This document shows, one piece after another, positions 51,159-59,547 of a stretch of 64,000 nt of DNA. The position numbers and the translations under genes were made by a program. The stretch comes from IMCC45349 sp047219225 (GTDB lineage Bacteria; Bacteroidota; Bacteroidia; Flavobacteriales; Flavobacteriaceae): the NCBI RefSeq assembly GCF_047219225.1, contig NZ_CP178208.1, forward strand, positions 3,162,001 through 3,226,000, written 5' to 3'. Every line of letters begins with the position of its first letter. Positions within the stretch are counted from its first letter, which is position 1. The notes below the pieces were generated by a model. The model saw only the letters and a list, made by a program, of their open reading frames with translations. It did not search any database and was not told where the DNA came from.

Positions 51159-52245
51159 TCATATCCTTTTTGCTATATACGTAATTGTATTTCCTTTTTA
51201 TTTTTTTGAAAGAGGAAACCCTCAAATAGCTGATATTTTTGGTGTTATTATAATTATACTAAATATCAAGGATATTTTTCTTCAAATAAGATCTTCAAAC
51301 TTTACAAAACTTCTTTTCTTATTTATTGCATATACCTTAATTGTAAATGCCGTTTGGATGGCTATAATAGGTGAAATAAAATTGATAAAGAGCAGTTTTT
51401 ATTACGTTTACAGCTTCTTTATGATGCTTTCGTTTTATGTAAACATTAAAGACAAAAAATTCTTAAATACACTAGTATATGCTTTAAGCATAAGCTTAAT
51501 GATTCAACTATTACTTTGGCCTTTTATTAAGAACCAAGGTGTTAGAACAATGATGTTCTTTAAAAACCCAAATCAGTTATCTTTTTGGGCATTTAGTATG
51601 CTAATTATATCGTATATGGTTCAAAGATTATCAAGTACTAAGACATACTTTCTGTATTTAACACTGTTACTCTCAACATTTTTTGTTTTCATTTCAGCAT
51701 CTAAATCTGGAATTGCTGCAAGTGTTATATTCTGGATATTCTTTTTAATAAAAACAAGAAAACAAGTTATTGTATTTGCAGGAATAAGTGTTATTGGGAT
51801 TTCTTTTTTATTAGCAACAAACAAAATAGATTTTAGTAATATCAACTTTGTAAATAATGTAGTAGACAGAGTATCAGAGAAAAAAGTTTCAGGTATTGAA
51901 GACTTAAATGATAGAGGTTATGATAGAATAACCAACTTCCCTCAATATCTATTTGTAGGTGCTGGTGAAGGTAAATACGATCGATTTAATTATAGAATAG
52001 AACTACACTCAACATTATTCAACATATTCTTTAGTTATGGCACTGTTGGGTTATTACTTTTTGGTTTCGCGCTATATGAAATCATTAAAAAATCACCAAC
52101 TAGCTCTAAGGTATTACTTGGTGTTTTAATTTTATACACACTAGCTCATATGACATTAAGGTCTCCTCTTTTTTGGATTTCTTTACTCTTAATTTATAAT
52201 TTAAAAGAAAGCACTAACTCAAATACAGCTTTAGAAAATGAGTAA
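51148..52245 (+). CDS. wzy: O-antigen/capsule polymerase (Wzy-like)
   Basis: A 365-residue protein with about ten membrane segments and a large loop before the last ones (NDRGYDRITNFPQYLFVGAGEGKYDRF near residue 252-278, then ELHSTLFNIFFSYG). This pattern fits the O-antigen ligase/Wzy family; sequence conservation in the family is low, so the call depends on topology and context. Overlaps both neighbours. Confidence 0.75.
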   Translation: MKLNHILFAIYVIVFPFYFFERGNPQIADIFGVIIIILNIKDIFLQIRSSNFTKLLFLFIAYTLIVNAVWMAIIGEIKLIKSSFYYVYSFFMMLSFYVNIKDKKFLNTLVYALSISLMIQLLLWPFIKNQGVRTMMFFKNPNQLSFWAFSMLIISYMVQRLSSTKTYFLYLTLLLSTFFVFISASKSGIAASVIFWIFFLIKTRKQVIVFAGISVIGISFLLATNKIDFSNINFVNNVVDRVSEKKVSGIEDLNDRGYDRITNFPQYLFVGAGEGKYDRFNYRIELHSTLFNIFFSYGTVGLLLFGFALYEIIKKSPTSSKVLLGVLILYTLAHMTLRSPLFWISLLLIYNLKESTNSNTALENE

Positions 52246-53332
52246 AAAAAGGATTTGTATTGTTGGTGGTGAAGATGTAGATAAACGCATCAACATCTCT
52301 AAATATCTTACTGAAGACAATTTTGAGGTAACCATTCTTGGAACAAGCCCTAAAGAATTTCCTAGCTTTATAAACTATGTGCCTTACAATTTAAACAGGA
52401 GGTTTTCATTTAAATCTGATTATAAAACCATTCAGTTTTATAAAAATTACTTTAAAGAAAATCAATTTGATATTATTCAAACTTTTGACACTAAACCCGC
52501 CTTTTTACTTCCTATAGCATTACTAAATACAAAAACTCCAATAACTAGAACAATAACAGGACTTGGTACCATATTTATGGATAAAAGTTTATTTAGTTTC
52601 ATTCTAAGGCAAGTTTACATTTTTCTTCATTTTGTAGTAAGGAATCGAGTTAGTAAAACAATTTTTCAAAATACTGATGATAGAGATATCTATCTAAAAA
52701 AAGGACTAATCACAAAAAGTAATCACGAAATGATACTTAGCAGTGGTATTGAACTAAAGAACATTACAAAGGTTGCGCCTAGAAACAATAAACAATTCAC
52801 TTTTATTTGTGTTGCTAGATTAGTTTACGAAAAAGGAATTATTAATCTAATAGAAGCTGCAAGAATTTGCCAAAACAAAGGTTATGATTTCAAATATCAA
52901 ATTGTTGGACCTCTTGAAGAAAATTCAAAAAAGCTAAATGAAAATATATTAAAAGAGTATGATGATATTGTTGACAGATTAGGCTCCAGAAATGATGTTT
53001 TAGAACTACTAACAAAAGCTGATGCTTTTATTCTACCAACATTTAGGGAAGGCTTTTCTAGAGTACTACTTGAAGCTTCTGCTGTTGGTTTACCTAGTAT
53101 TACAACAAATGTTCCAGGTGTTGGAGATATAGTTCGTCATAATCAAGAAGGGTTAATAGCTGAAGTACGAAATTCAGAATCTTTAGCAAGTGCAATGATT
53201 AATTTAGCAACAAACAAACCACTTGCCGATAAATTTGCACAGAACGCCTTAAAGCGTGTTAAATTGTTTAGCTTAGATACAGTAGCAAAACAATATATAA
53301 TTATATTTAACTCGATTATTAACCAACAATAA
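52238..53332 (+). CDS. Glycosyltransferase family 4
   Basis: A 364-residue GT-B glycosyltransferase. The N-terminal half has KRICIVGGEDVDKRINISKYL and DIIQTFDTKPAFLLP. The donor-binding half has FICVARLVYEKGIINLIEA near residue 190 and the retaining-GT signature EGFSRVLLEASAVGLPSITT near 272. The N-terminal pattern resembles transferases that add amino sugars to lipid-linked oligosaccharides. It is the only classical glycosyltransferase in the visible locus. Overlaps wzy by eight bases. Confidence 0.87.
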   Translation: MSKKRICIVGGEDVDKRINISKYLTEDNFEVTILGTSPKEFPSFINYVPYNLNRRFSFKSDYKTIQFYKNYFKENQFDIIQTFDTKPAFLLPIALLNTKTPITRTITGLGTIFMDKSLFSFILRQVYIFLHFVVRNRVSKTIFQNTDDRDIYLKKGLITKSNHEMILSSGIELKNITKVAPRNNKQFTFICVARLVYEKGIINLIEAARICQNKGYDFKYQIVGPLEENSKKLNENILKEYDDIVDRLGSRNDVLELLTKADAFILPTFREGFSRVLLEASAVGLPSITTNVPGVGDIVRHNQEGLIAEVRNSESLASAMINLATNKPLADKFAQNALKRVKLFSLDTVAKQYIIIFNSIINQQ

Positions 53333-53338
53333 CAAATA

Positions 53339-54544
53339 ATGACTATTCCTTTTTCTCCACCATTCATTGATCAAAATGTTTTGGATGAAGTTACAGATTC
53401 ATTAAAATCTGGCTGGATTACAACTGGACCAAAAGTTAAAAAACTAGAAGAGTTAGTATCTCATTATACCAAAGCTCCAAATACACTTTGTGTAAACTCT
53501 GCTACCTCTGGTCTAATGCTAGCACTATATTGGTATGGAATTAAAGAAGGTGATGAAGTTATTATTCCTGCATACACATACGCAGCAACAGCTTTAGCTG
53601 TTTTACACGTTGGAGGAACTCCTGTAATGGTTGATGTTGAAGATGATTTTAATATTTCATTAAAAGCCATTGAAAATGCAATTACAGAAAAAACAAAAGC
53701 AATAATTCCTGTAGATATAGCAGGTTGGCCTTGTGATTATGACGATATAATTGAACTGTTAGAGTCTAAAAAAAACCTATTTAAGCCAGAAACAGAAAAT
53801 CAACAAAAACTAGGTAGAATTTTATGTTTAGCAGATGCAGCACACTCTATTGGTGCCAAATATAAAAACAAATCAACTGGTGTATTATGTGATCTTACCG
53901 TTTTCTCTTTTCATGCAGTTAAAAATGTTACTACTGCTGAAGGAGGTGCTATTTGCATTAATTTACCTGAACCTTTTGACAATCAAAAAGAATATGCCTT
54001 TTTACGTTGTAATGCTTTAAATGGGCAAACAAAAGACGCATTTACAAAATCTAAAGCTGGTGGATGGAGATATGATATTATTTATCAAGGGTATAAAATT
54101 AATATGCCTGATGTATTGGCTGCTATTGGTGTAGCACAAATGCCATCATACTTTGAAAATGTATTGCCTAAAAGAGCAGATATCTATGAATTCTATAGAT
54201 CGTATTTTTCAAATAAAGATTGGGCCTTATTACCTCCTTATAAATCTGACACAAAGGAGTCTTCATGTCATTTATACGCTCTAAGAATAAATGGCGCTAG
54301 TGAGTCTCAAAGAGATGAAATTATAGATATAATTTCTAAAAATGGTGTTGCTGTTAATGTTCATTTTCAACCACTTCCTCTATTAAAAATATTTAAGGAG
54401 AATGGTTATAACATTAAAGATGTACCCAATGCTTTCAAAAACTACAAATGTGAAATATCACTACCTATTTATCCTCAATTAAATGATGAGCAATTAAACT
54501 ATATTGTTGAAACCATCTCAAACGCAGTAGAAGAAGTATTATAA
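53339..54544 (+). CDS. DegT/DnrJ/EryC1/StrS sugar aminotransferase, first copy
   Basis: A 401-residue PLP-dependent sugar aminotransferase. PLP lysine K195 lies in FSFHAVKNVTTAEGGA; NSATSGLMLAL near residue 53 and the Asp of CLADAAHSIGA near 166 are typical cofactor contacts. A 20-residue insertion (ESKKNLFKPETENQQKLGRI) before the Asp distinguishes it from the second DegT protein at 58423. It probably makes an amino sugar on a UDP- or TDP-keto sugar. Six bases after the glycosyltransferase. Confidence 0.88.
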   Translation: MTIPFSPPFIDQNVLDEVTDSLKSGWITTGPKVKKLEELVSHYTKAPNTLCVNSATSGLMLALYWYGIKEGDEVIIPAYTYAATALAVLHVGGTPVMVDVEDDFNISLKAIENAITEKTKAIIPVDIAGWPCDYDDIIELLESKKNLFKPETENQQKLGRILCLADAAHSIGAKYKNKSTGVLCDLTVFSFHAVKNVTTAEGGAICINLPEPFDNQKEYAFLRCNALNGQTKDAFTKSKAGGWRYDIIYQGYKINMPDVLAAIGVAQMPSYFENVLPKRADIYEFYRSYFSNKDWALLPPYKSDTKESSCHLYALRINGASESQRDEIIDIISKNGVAVNVHFQPLPLLKIFKENGYNIKDVPNAFKNYKCEISLPIYPQLNDEQLNYIVETISNAVEEVL

Positions 54545-55131
54545 TGAAACGCATTTTTGATTTCTTATTATCATTATTCGGATTACTAATATTAGCGCCT
54601 ATATTATTAATATTAGCACTACTTATTAAGTTAGATTCAAAAGGACCTGTGTTTTATAGACAAGTTCGTGTTGGTAAAAACAATGAAGACTTTAAGATAT
54701 TTAAGTTTAGAACTATGCATGTAAATGCTGATAAATTAGGTTTACTAACTGTTGGAGATAGAGATCCACGAGTAACAAATATTGGTGTTTTTTTAAGAAA
54801 GTATAAATTAGATGAATTGCCACAATTAATAAATGTATTAATTGGCAATATGAGTTTTGTTGGACCTCGACCTGAAGTTAGAAAGTATGTAAACCTATAT
54901 TCTACTGAAGACATGGAAATACTTAATGTAAAACCAGGAATTACAGATTATGCCTCTATTGCATATAGAGACGAAGCTGAAATAATTAGAAAAGCTACTG
55001 ATCCTGAAAAAGCATATATTGAAGATATTATGCCTGAAAAAATTAAACTTAATAAGGTTTACATTAACAATTATGGTATTTTAACTGATATTAAAATAAT
55101 ATTTAAAACATTTGCATCTATACTATCTTAA
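54544..55131 (+). CDS. Initiating sugar-phosphate transferase (PglC-like)
   Basis: A 195-residue monotopic phosphoglycosyltransferase that loads the first sugar-1-phosphate on undecaprenyl phosphate. The re-entrant hydrophobic helix (RIFDFLLSLFGLLILAPILLILALLIKLDSKGPVFYRQ) is followed by FKIFKFRTMH, LDELPQLINVLIGNMSFVGPRPE and KPGITDYASI. The small size, without N-terminal membrane domains, matches PglC and WcaJ catalytic cores. It overlaps the aminotransferase stop by one base. Confidence 0.9.
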   Translation: MKRIFDFLLSLFGLLILAPILLILALLIKLDSKGPVFYRQVRVGKNNEDFKIFKFRTMHVNADKLGLLTVGDRDPRVTNIGVFLRKYKLDELPQLINVLIGNMSFVGPRPEVRKYVNLYSTEDMEILNVKPGITDYASIAYRDEAEIIRKATDPEKAYIEDIMPEKIKLNKVYINNYGILTDIKIIFKTFASILS

Positions 55132-55134
55132 ATA

Positions 55135-56112
55135 ATGAATGGTCAATTAGTAATATCATTAGACTTTGAAAAATTATGGGGCGTTTTCGATAGTGTTTCA
55201 TGCAAAAACTATGAAAGCAACTTATTAGCTGTTGATGAAGTTATTGATAGATTACTTTCAATTGCAGATTCTTATAATGTAAAACTTACATTTTCAACTG
55301 TTGGACTATTATTTAATGAAACCAAAAGTGATTTTAAGAACAATCTTCCTAATCCATTACCAAGTTATACAGAACCTAAACATAGTCCTTATCAATTAAT
55401 TGATAGTATTGGAGACAATGAAAATAAAGATTCTTTACACTACGCTTACCAAGCTTTAAAAAAGATTAAAGCAAATAAAAATCATGAAATTGGCACACAT
55501 ACATATTGCCATTATTATTGTTTGGAAGAAGGTCAAACAATTGAACAATTTGAAGCTGATTTAAAAATGGCTATTAAGGTTGGTAAAGATTTTAATACAG
55601 ATATAAAAAGTATTGTTTTTCCAAGAAATCAAGTAAATAATAAATATTTAGACATTTGTGTGAAAAATGGAATTTTATCCTATCGTGGTTACGAAAACCA
55701 TGAAATATATAAACCTAAACCTTACAAAGAATCTAAAAGTAAACTACATAGAGCACTACGCTTAAGTGATGCTTACATAAATATTACTGGTGACCATATT
55801 TACGACTTAAACTCATTAGCTAACAACAATATAGTCAATATACCTTCAAGTTATTTTTTAAGACCATATCATAGAAAACTATCTTTTATTGAACCATTAA
55901 AACTAAGAAGAATTATACGTGGAATGACCAAGGCTGCTCAGTCAAACAAATTATATCATTTATGGTTTCATCCTCATAATTTTGGCAGTAATATGGAAGA
56001 AAACTTCAAAAACTTTGAGAATATCTTAGAGATATATTCTAAACTTCAATCTAGATATAACTTTGAAAGTAAAACAATGACTCAATTAGCAATTGAGTTA
56101 CTAAACAAATAA
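55135..56112 (+). CDS. Polysaccharide deacetylase (NodB-like)
   Basis: A 325-residue protein of the carbohydrate esterase 4 type. The first motif is SLDFEKLWG (D10, E12), the metal histidines are in GTHTYCHYYC (HxxxH), and SIVFPRNQVN supplies the arginine motif. It has no signal peptide, so it may act on cytoplasmic lipid-linked or nucleotide sugars. Three bases after the PglC-like gene; end of the first run of the locus. Confidence 0.82.
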   Translation: MNGQLVISLDFEKLWGVFDSVSCKNYESNLLAVDEVIDRLLSIADSYNVKLTFSTVGLLFNETKSDFKNNLPNPLPSYTEPKHSPYQLIDSIGDNENKDSLHYAYQALKKIKANKNHEIGTHTYCHYYCLEEGQTIEQFEADLKMAIKVGKDFNTDIKSIVFPRNQVNNKYLDICVKNGILSYRGYENHEIYKPKPYKESKSKLHRALRLSDAYINITGDHIYDLNSLANNNIVNIPSSYFLRPYHRKLSFIEPLKLRRIIRGMTKAAQSNKLYHLWFHPHNFGSNMEENFKNFENILEIYSKLQSRYNFESKTMTQLAIELLNK

Positions 56113-56168
56113 ATCAGCTTTACTTTCAAATACACAATAAATAGATTATCAACCAAGTAAAATTTCAG

Positions 56169-56196
56169 TTATCGAATTTTACCTTATAATCATCGA
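56169..56196 (+). promoter_or_regulatory. Paired TCGA sites upstream of the membrane protein gene
   Basis: TTATCGAATTTTA at 56169-56181 is identical to 49786-49798. A second ATCGAA at 56192-56197 places the TCGA cores exactly 21 bases apart, two helical turns. It lies in the 151-base gap before 56264. Candidate operator of an unknown regulator. Confidence 0.4.
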
Positions 56197-56263
56197 AAAC
56201 ACTTTTGTTTCTTAACATTTAATAAATAATAACTTTACTTTAGTTTTAAGTTAATTTAATATT

Positions 56264-56992
56264 ATGTCTAAAAAAGAAAGAAACTCATATATATTATTAA
56301 TCTTATTTGGATTAATATCTATTCTATTTATTTGGTTAGGAAAACAAGAATACGTTTATAAAATAACAAGAGAGGATGGATTTATAGAAAACTTAACAGC
56401 CATATTCTACCTTATAGGCTTTATTGTAGGACTGATAACAATCATTAAATTAAAAAAACATAGAAATCTACTACTATTTCCAATTATATGGACCTTTTTA
56501 TGTTTTGTGTTTTTAGGAGAAGAAACAAGCTGGTTTCAAAGATTATTTAACTACTCTGTACCAGGAGTAGAAAATGTAAACGCTCAAAACGAATTTAATT
56601 TTCATAACCTTGCCATTTTTAAAGGTGAAGATTTATTTGTCGATGGAAAACTAAGTAAAGAAGGTGTTATAAATTTTTTAAAGTCAACCCAAAATATTTT
56701 TAGAATTGGTTTCTTTAGCTATTTTGTTGTATTTCCTTTTTTAATGTTAATCTCAAGAAAACTAAATAGATTTTTCACCAAAATAGGTTACATAAAGCCT
56801 CATAACTATTTTATTTTTGGTACTTTATTAGTTTTTGGATGCTCATTTGTATTTGCAATAATATCGCCTTTAGACAAAAAAATGGCCTTAGCAGAAACTA
56901 GAGAAATGCTTTATGCATTCTTTATCTTGATGTACGTGTGGCTTTATATCAAAAGTTTAACTACAAAATTGGAATTATCCAAGCATTTATAG
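56264..56992 (+). CDS. Uncharacterised integral membrane protein with GEETSWFQR motif
   Basis: A 242-residue protein with about six membrane segments. The block FLGEETSWFQRLFNYSVPGVENVNAQNEFNFHNL (about residues 84-117) and a later ETREMLYAFFILMY are polar, conserved-looking motifs. I recall similar GEEISWGQR...NAQ...NLHN motifs in unnamed bacterial and archaeal membrane proteins, but know no function. The acidic and histidine residues could form an active site in the membrane. It has its own upstream region and is convergent with the acyltransferase-like gene. Confidence 0.7.
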   Translation: MSKKERNSYILLILFGLISILFIWLGKQEYVYKITREDGFIENLTAIFYLIGFIVGLITIIKLKKHRNLLLFPIIWTFLCFVFLGEETSWFQRLFNYSVPGVENVNAQNEFNFHNLAIFKGEDLFVDGKLSKEGVINFLKSTQNIFRIGFFSYFVVFPFLMLISRKLNRFFTKIGYIKPHNYFIFGTLLVFGCSFVFAIISPLDKKMALAETREMLYAFFILMYVWLYIKSLTTKLELSKHL

Positions 56993-57015
56993 TGAAGTAG
57001 GTATACTTTTTACTA

Positions 57016-58233
57016 TTAAACCAAACTCATTACAAGCTTATTCTTTTCACCTATTACAAAATAGGTTTTATTATCAGCTTGATAAACTTTTAATTCCTTA
57101 ACCTTCTCTGGGTTTAAATACAAATATTGATATAAATTATATCTAGCATCCACATGCTTTTCATCCTCAATATTAATAACATTAAAACTTTCAAGATTTT
57201 CTGGAAGTTTATCTAGCTTTTCAATTGTATACTTTTTAACTTCATCAAATGCTTTAGGTTTTATTTTGTATTTCAATTGTGTATAAAGTCTATTTACATT
57301 TTTATCTCTTAAGTATTGTTTTAATTTAAAATACTTCTCATAATATGTAGCTTTAAACACTGAGGCTAAAGAACTAGAATCATAAAGAATATGACATTCA
57401 TAATTATAAGAATGATTGGTCCATCTATCCTTATATTCATATTGCCCTTTTGAGAAATCATACACATTAAATCCATTATCAAAACACCAATTCATTAGCT
57501 TAATAATGGTTGTATGCCCAAGATTATAACGAATATAATCTATATCAAACGATGTGATAGCAAATAACATAATACTATCAGTAAGAAAACCAAAAGAAAT
57601 ACCAATTGGCTTACCATTACTATATATTGCTGTTAATACGCCTTCTTTACTTAAAATCATTTTATAGATTAAATCATAATAATAATCCCATTTAGAAACA
57701 ATGTTATTATCTAACCCTAAAGACCCAAAACGTCTCGATAGGTTCTTTTTAAAGAACACACAAATACGTTCGTATTCTTCTCTAGGTATGTCTCCACAAA
57801 ATATTTTATACTCAATATCAAAACATGCTTCTAGCCTAGATATGTTTCTTCTATACTTATATCTACTTTTTGATTTAAATTGTGCATTAAAAAAATCGTC
57901 AAAAGTTTCAAATTCTTGTAGTTGTGAAGAAAAACCTTTGTACTGTTTAACCTTTTTAACCTTTAGTTTGCTAGAAGTAGCATTTGTAATATCAAAATAA
58001 TCGGGAACATCATAAATTAGAAACGTTTTCCCTTTATAATCAACTTCACTTTCATTAATCTTATAAAAATTCCCATTAGTAATATTTTTACCAATGTTAA
58101 CAAAAGTCTTATTCCCTTTTTTATAAAACTTAGTATTTTCTATACTATTAAACTCAAAAGGTTTAGCATTGTTTGCAAAATGCTTCAACCAAGTTTTTTG
58201 AAAAGTATCTCCGTTAAAAGGATTTTTATTCAT
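57016..58233 (-). CDS. CelD/FemAB-like GNAT acyltransferase
   Basis: A 405-residue cytoplasmic protein. The stretch FDDFFNAQFKSKSRYKYRRNISRLEA near residue 114-139 and ISFGFLTDSIMLFAITSFDIDYIRYNLGHTTIIKLMNWCFDNGFNVYDFSKGQYEYKDRW near 212-271 fit the CelD/BcsL and FemAB-like GNAT fold. Such proteins are common in polysaccharide loci and may acylate an amino sugar. It is the only gene in the locus on the minus strand. Substrate unknown. Confidence 0.75.
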   Translation of the reverse strand: MNKNPFNGDTFQKTWLKHFANNAKPFEFNSIENTKFYKKGNKTFVNIGKNITNGNFYKINESEVDYKGKTFLIYDVPDYFDITNATSSKLKVKKVKQYKGFSSQLQEFETFDDFFNAQFKSKSRYKYRRNISRLEACFDIEYKIFCGDIPREEYERICVFFKKNLSRRFGSLGLDNNIVSKWDYYYDLIYKMILSKEGVLTAIYSNGKPIGISFGFLTDSIMLFAITSFDIDYIRYNLGHTTIIKLMNWCFDNGFNVYDFSKGQYEYKDRWTNHSYNYECHILYDSSSLASVFKATYYEKYFKLKQYLRDKNVNRLYTQLKYKIKPKAFDEVKKYTIEKLDKLPENLESFNVINIEDEKHVDARYNLYQYLYLNPEKVKELKVYQADNKTYFVIGEKNKLVMSLV

Positions 58234-58422
58234 TGATTATTTTTTGCTAAAAGTAAAGAATTATAATTCGTGATATTGCCAAAAACGATTAAATGCACTA
58301 TAAAATAGATTAAACTTTATATTTTTATCATAGAAAAATAAAGAACGTAGAAATGGGTTATTTATCGTATTTATTTGATTTATAAGATTAAAACGTTCAA
58401 ATTTACAACGAATCATTACTAA
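58234..58422. other. Divergent intergenic region, 189 bases
   Basis: It separates the acyltransferase-like gene from the second polysaccharide operon. A degenerate relative of the TTATCGA site (TTATCGTATTTAT, 58362-58374) is present. No exact TAnnTTTG box, terminator or small reading frame with a signal peptide was seen. Confidence 0.3.
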
Positions 58423-59544
58423 ATGAAAAAAAGAATTTGGTTATCACCTCCTCATATGACAGGTCATGAACTAAAACATATTAATGATGCATTTGCCTCA
58501 AATTGGATTGCTCCAGTAGGACCTAACATTACTGGTTTTGAAGAAGATATAGAATCTTTTTTAAACCATGAATCCTATGCTGTTGCATTAAATTCTGGTA
58601 CTGCTGCAATACATTTAGCTTTAGAGTTATTAAACATTAAAGCTGGAGATGAAGTATTGTGTCAAAACAAAACATTTATTGCATCTGTAAACCCTGTTAT
58701 ATACAAAGGTGCTACACCTATATTTATTGATAGTGAAAAAAGCTCGTGGAATATTTGTCCAATATTACTAGAACAAGCTATAGAAGATAGATTAGCAACT
58801 ACAGGAAAAACACCTAAAGCTATAATTGTTGTTGAGATTTATGGAATGCCATATAATGTAGATGAGGTTTATCGAATTGCTAGTAAGTATGACATTCCAA
58901 TTATTGAAGATAGTGCCGAAGCCATGGGAAGTAAATACAAAAACTTACATTGTGGAACATTAGGTAACTATTCTATCTTTTCTTTTAACGGTAATAAGAT
59001 AATTACTACTTCAGGCGGAGGAGCTTTACTTACAAGGACTGCTTCGCAAAAACAAGAAGCTGTATATTTATCTACACAAGCTAGTGATACCAAAGGTAAT
59101 TTTGAACATTCTAGAATTGGTTTTAACTATAGAATGTCTAATATATCTGCTAGTATAGGTAGAGGTCAAATTAAAGATATAGACAATAAAATTTTTAAAA
59201 GACGAGCTAACTTTGAATATTATTATAACGCATTAGCAAATATTAAAGACATCGAATTTCAAATAGAACCAGCTAATTATTATTCAAACAGATGGCTTAC
59301 ATGTATTTTATTTAAAGATGAAGAAACAAGAAATAACGTGGCTTCTCATTTAAATAATGAAAATATAGAAACAAAATACTCTTGGAAACCAATGCACATT
59401 CAAACAGTTTTCAAAAACGCTATAAGCTATACTAATGGTGTCTCTGAAGATCTATATAAAAGAGGTCTTTGTTTACCTAGTGGTTCTTCGTTAGAAATTG
59501 AAGATTTAAATAGAATTATAAATATAATTAAGACATCTATATAA
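58423..59544 (+). CDS. DegT-family sugar aminotransferase, second copy (PglE-like)
   Basis: A 373-residue PLP enzyme. PLP lysine K192 lies in FSFNGNKIITTSGGGAL; NSGTAAIHLALELL near residue 58 and EDSAEAMGS near 162 are typical. The start KRIWLSPPHMTGHELKHINDAFASNWIAPVGPNI strongly resembles PglE/LegC-type aminotransferases acting on UDP-4-keto-6-deoxy-GlcNAc. Placement three bases before a PglF-like dehydratase supports that substrate. Confidence 0.88.
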   Translation: MKKRIWLSPPHMTGHELKHINDAFASNWIAPVGPNITGFEEDIESFLNHESYAVALNSGTAAIHLALELLNIKAGDEVLCQNKTFIASVNPVIYKGATPIFIDSEKSSWNICPILLEQAIEDRLATTGKTPKAIIVVEIYGMPYNVDEVYRIASKYDIPIIEDSAEAMGSKYKNLHCGTLGNYSIFSFNGNKIITTSGGGALLTRTASQKQEAVYLSTQASDTKGNFEHSRIGFNYRMSNISASIGRGQIKDIDNKIFKRRANFEYYYNALANIKDIEFQIEPANYYSNRWLTCILFKDEETRNNVASHLNNENIETKYSWKPMHIQTVFKNAISYTNGVSEDLYKRGLCLPSGSSLEIEDLNRIINIIKTSI

Positions 59545-59547
59545 ATA

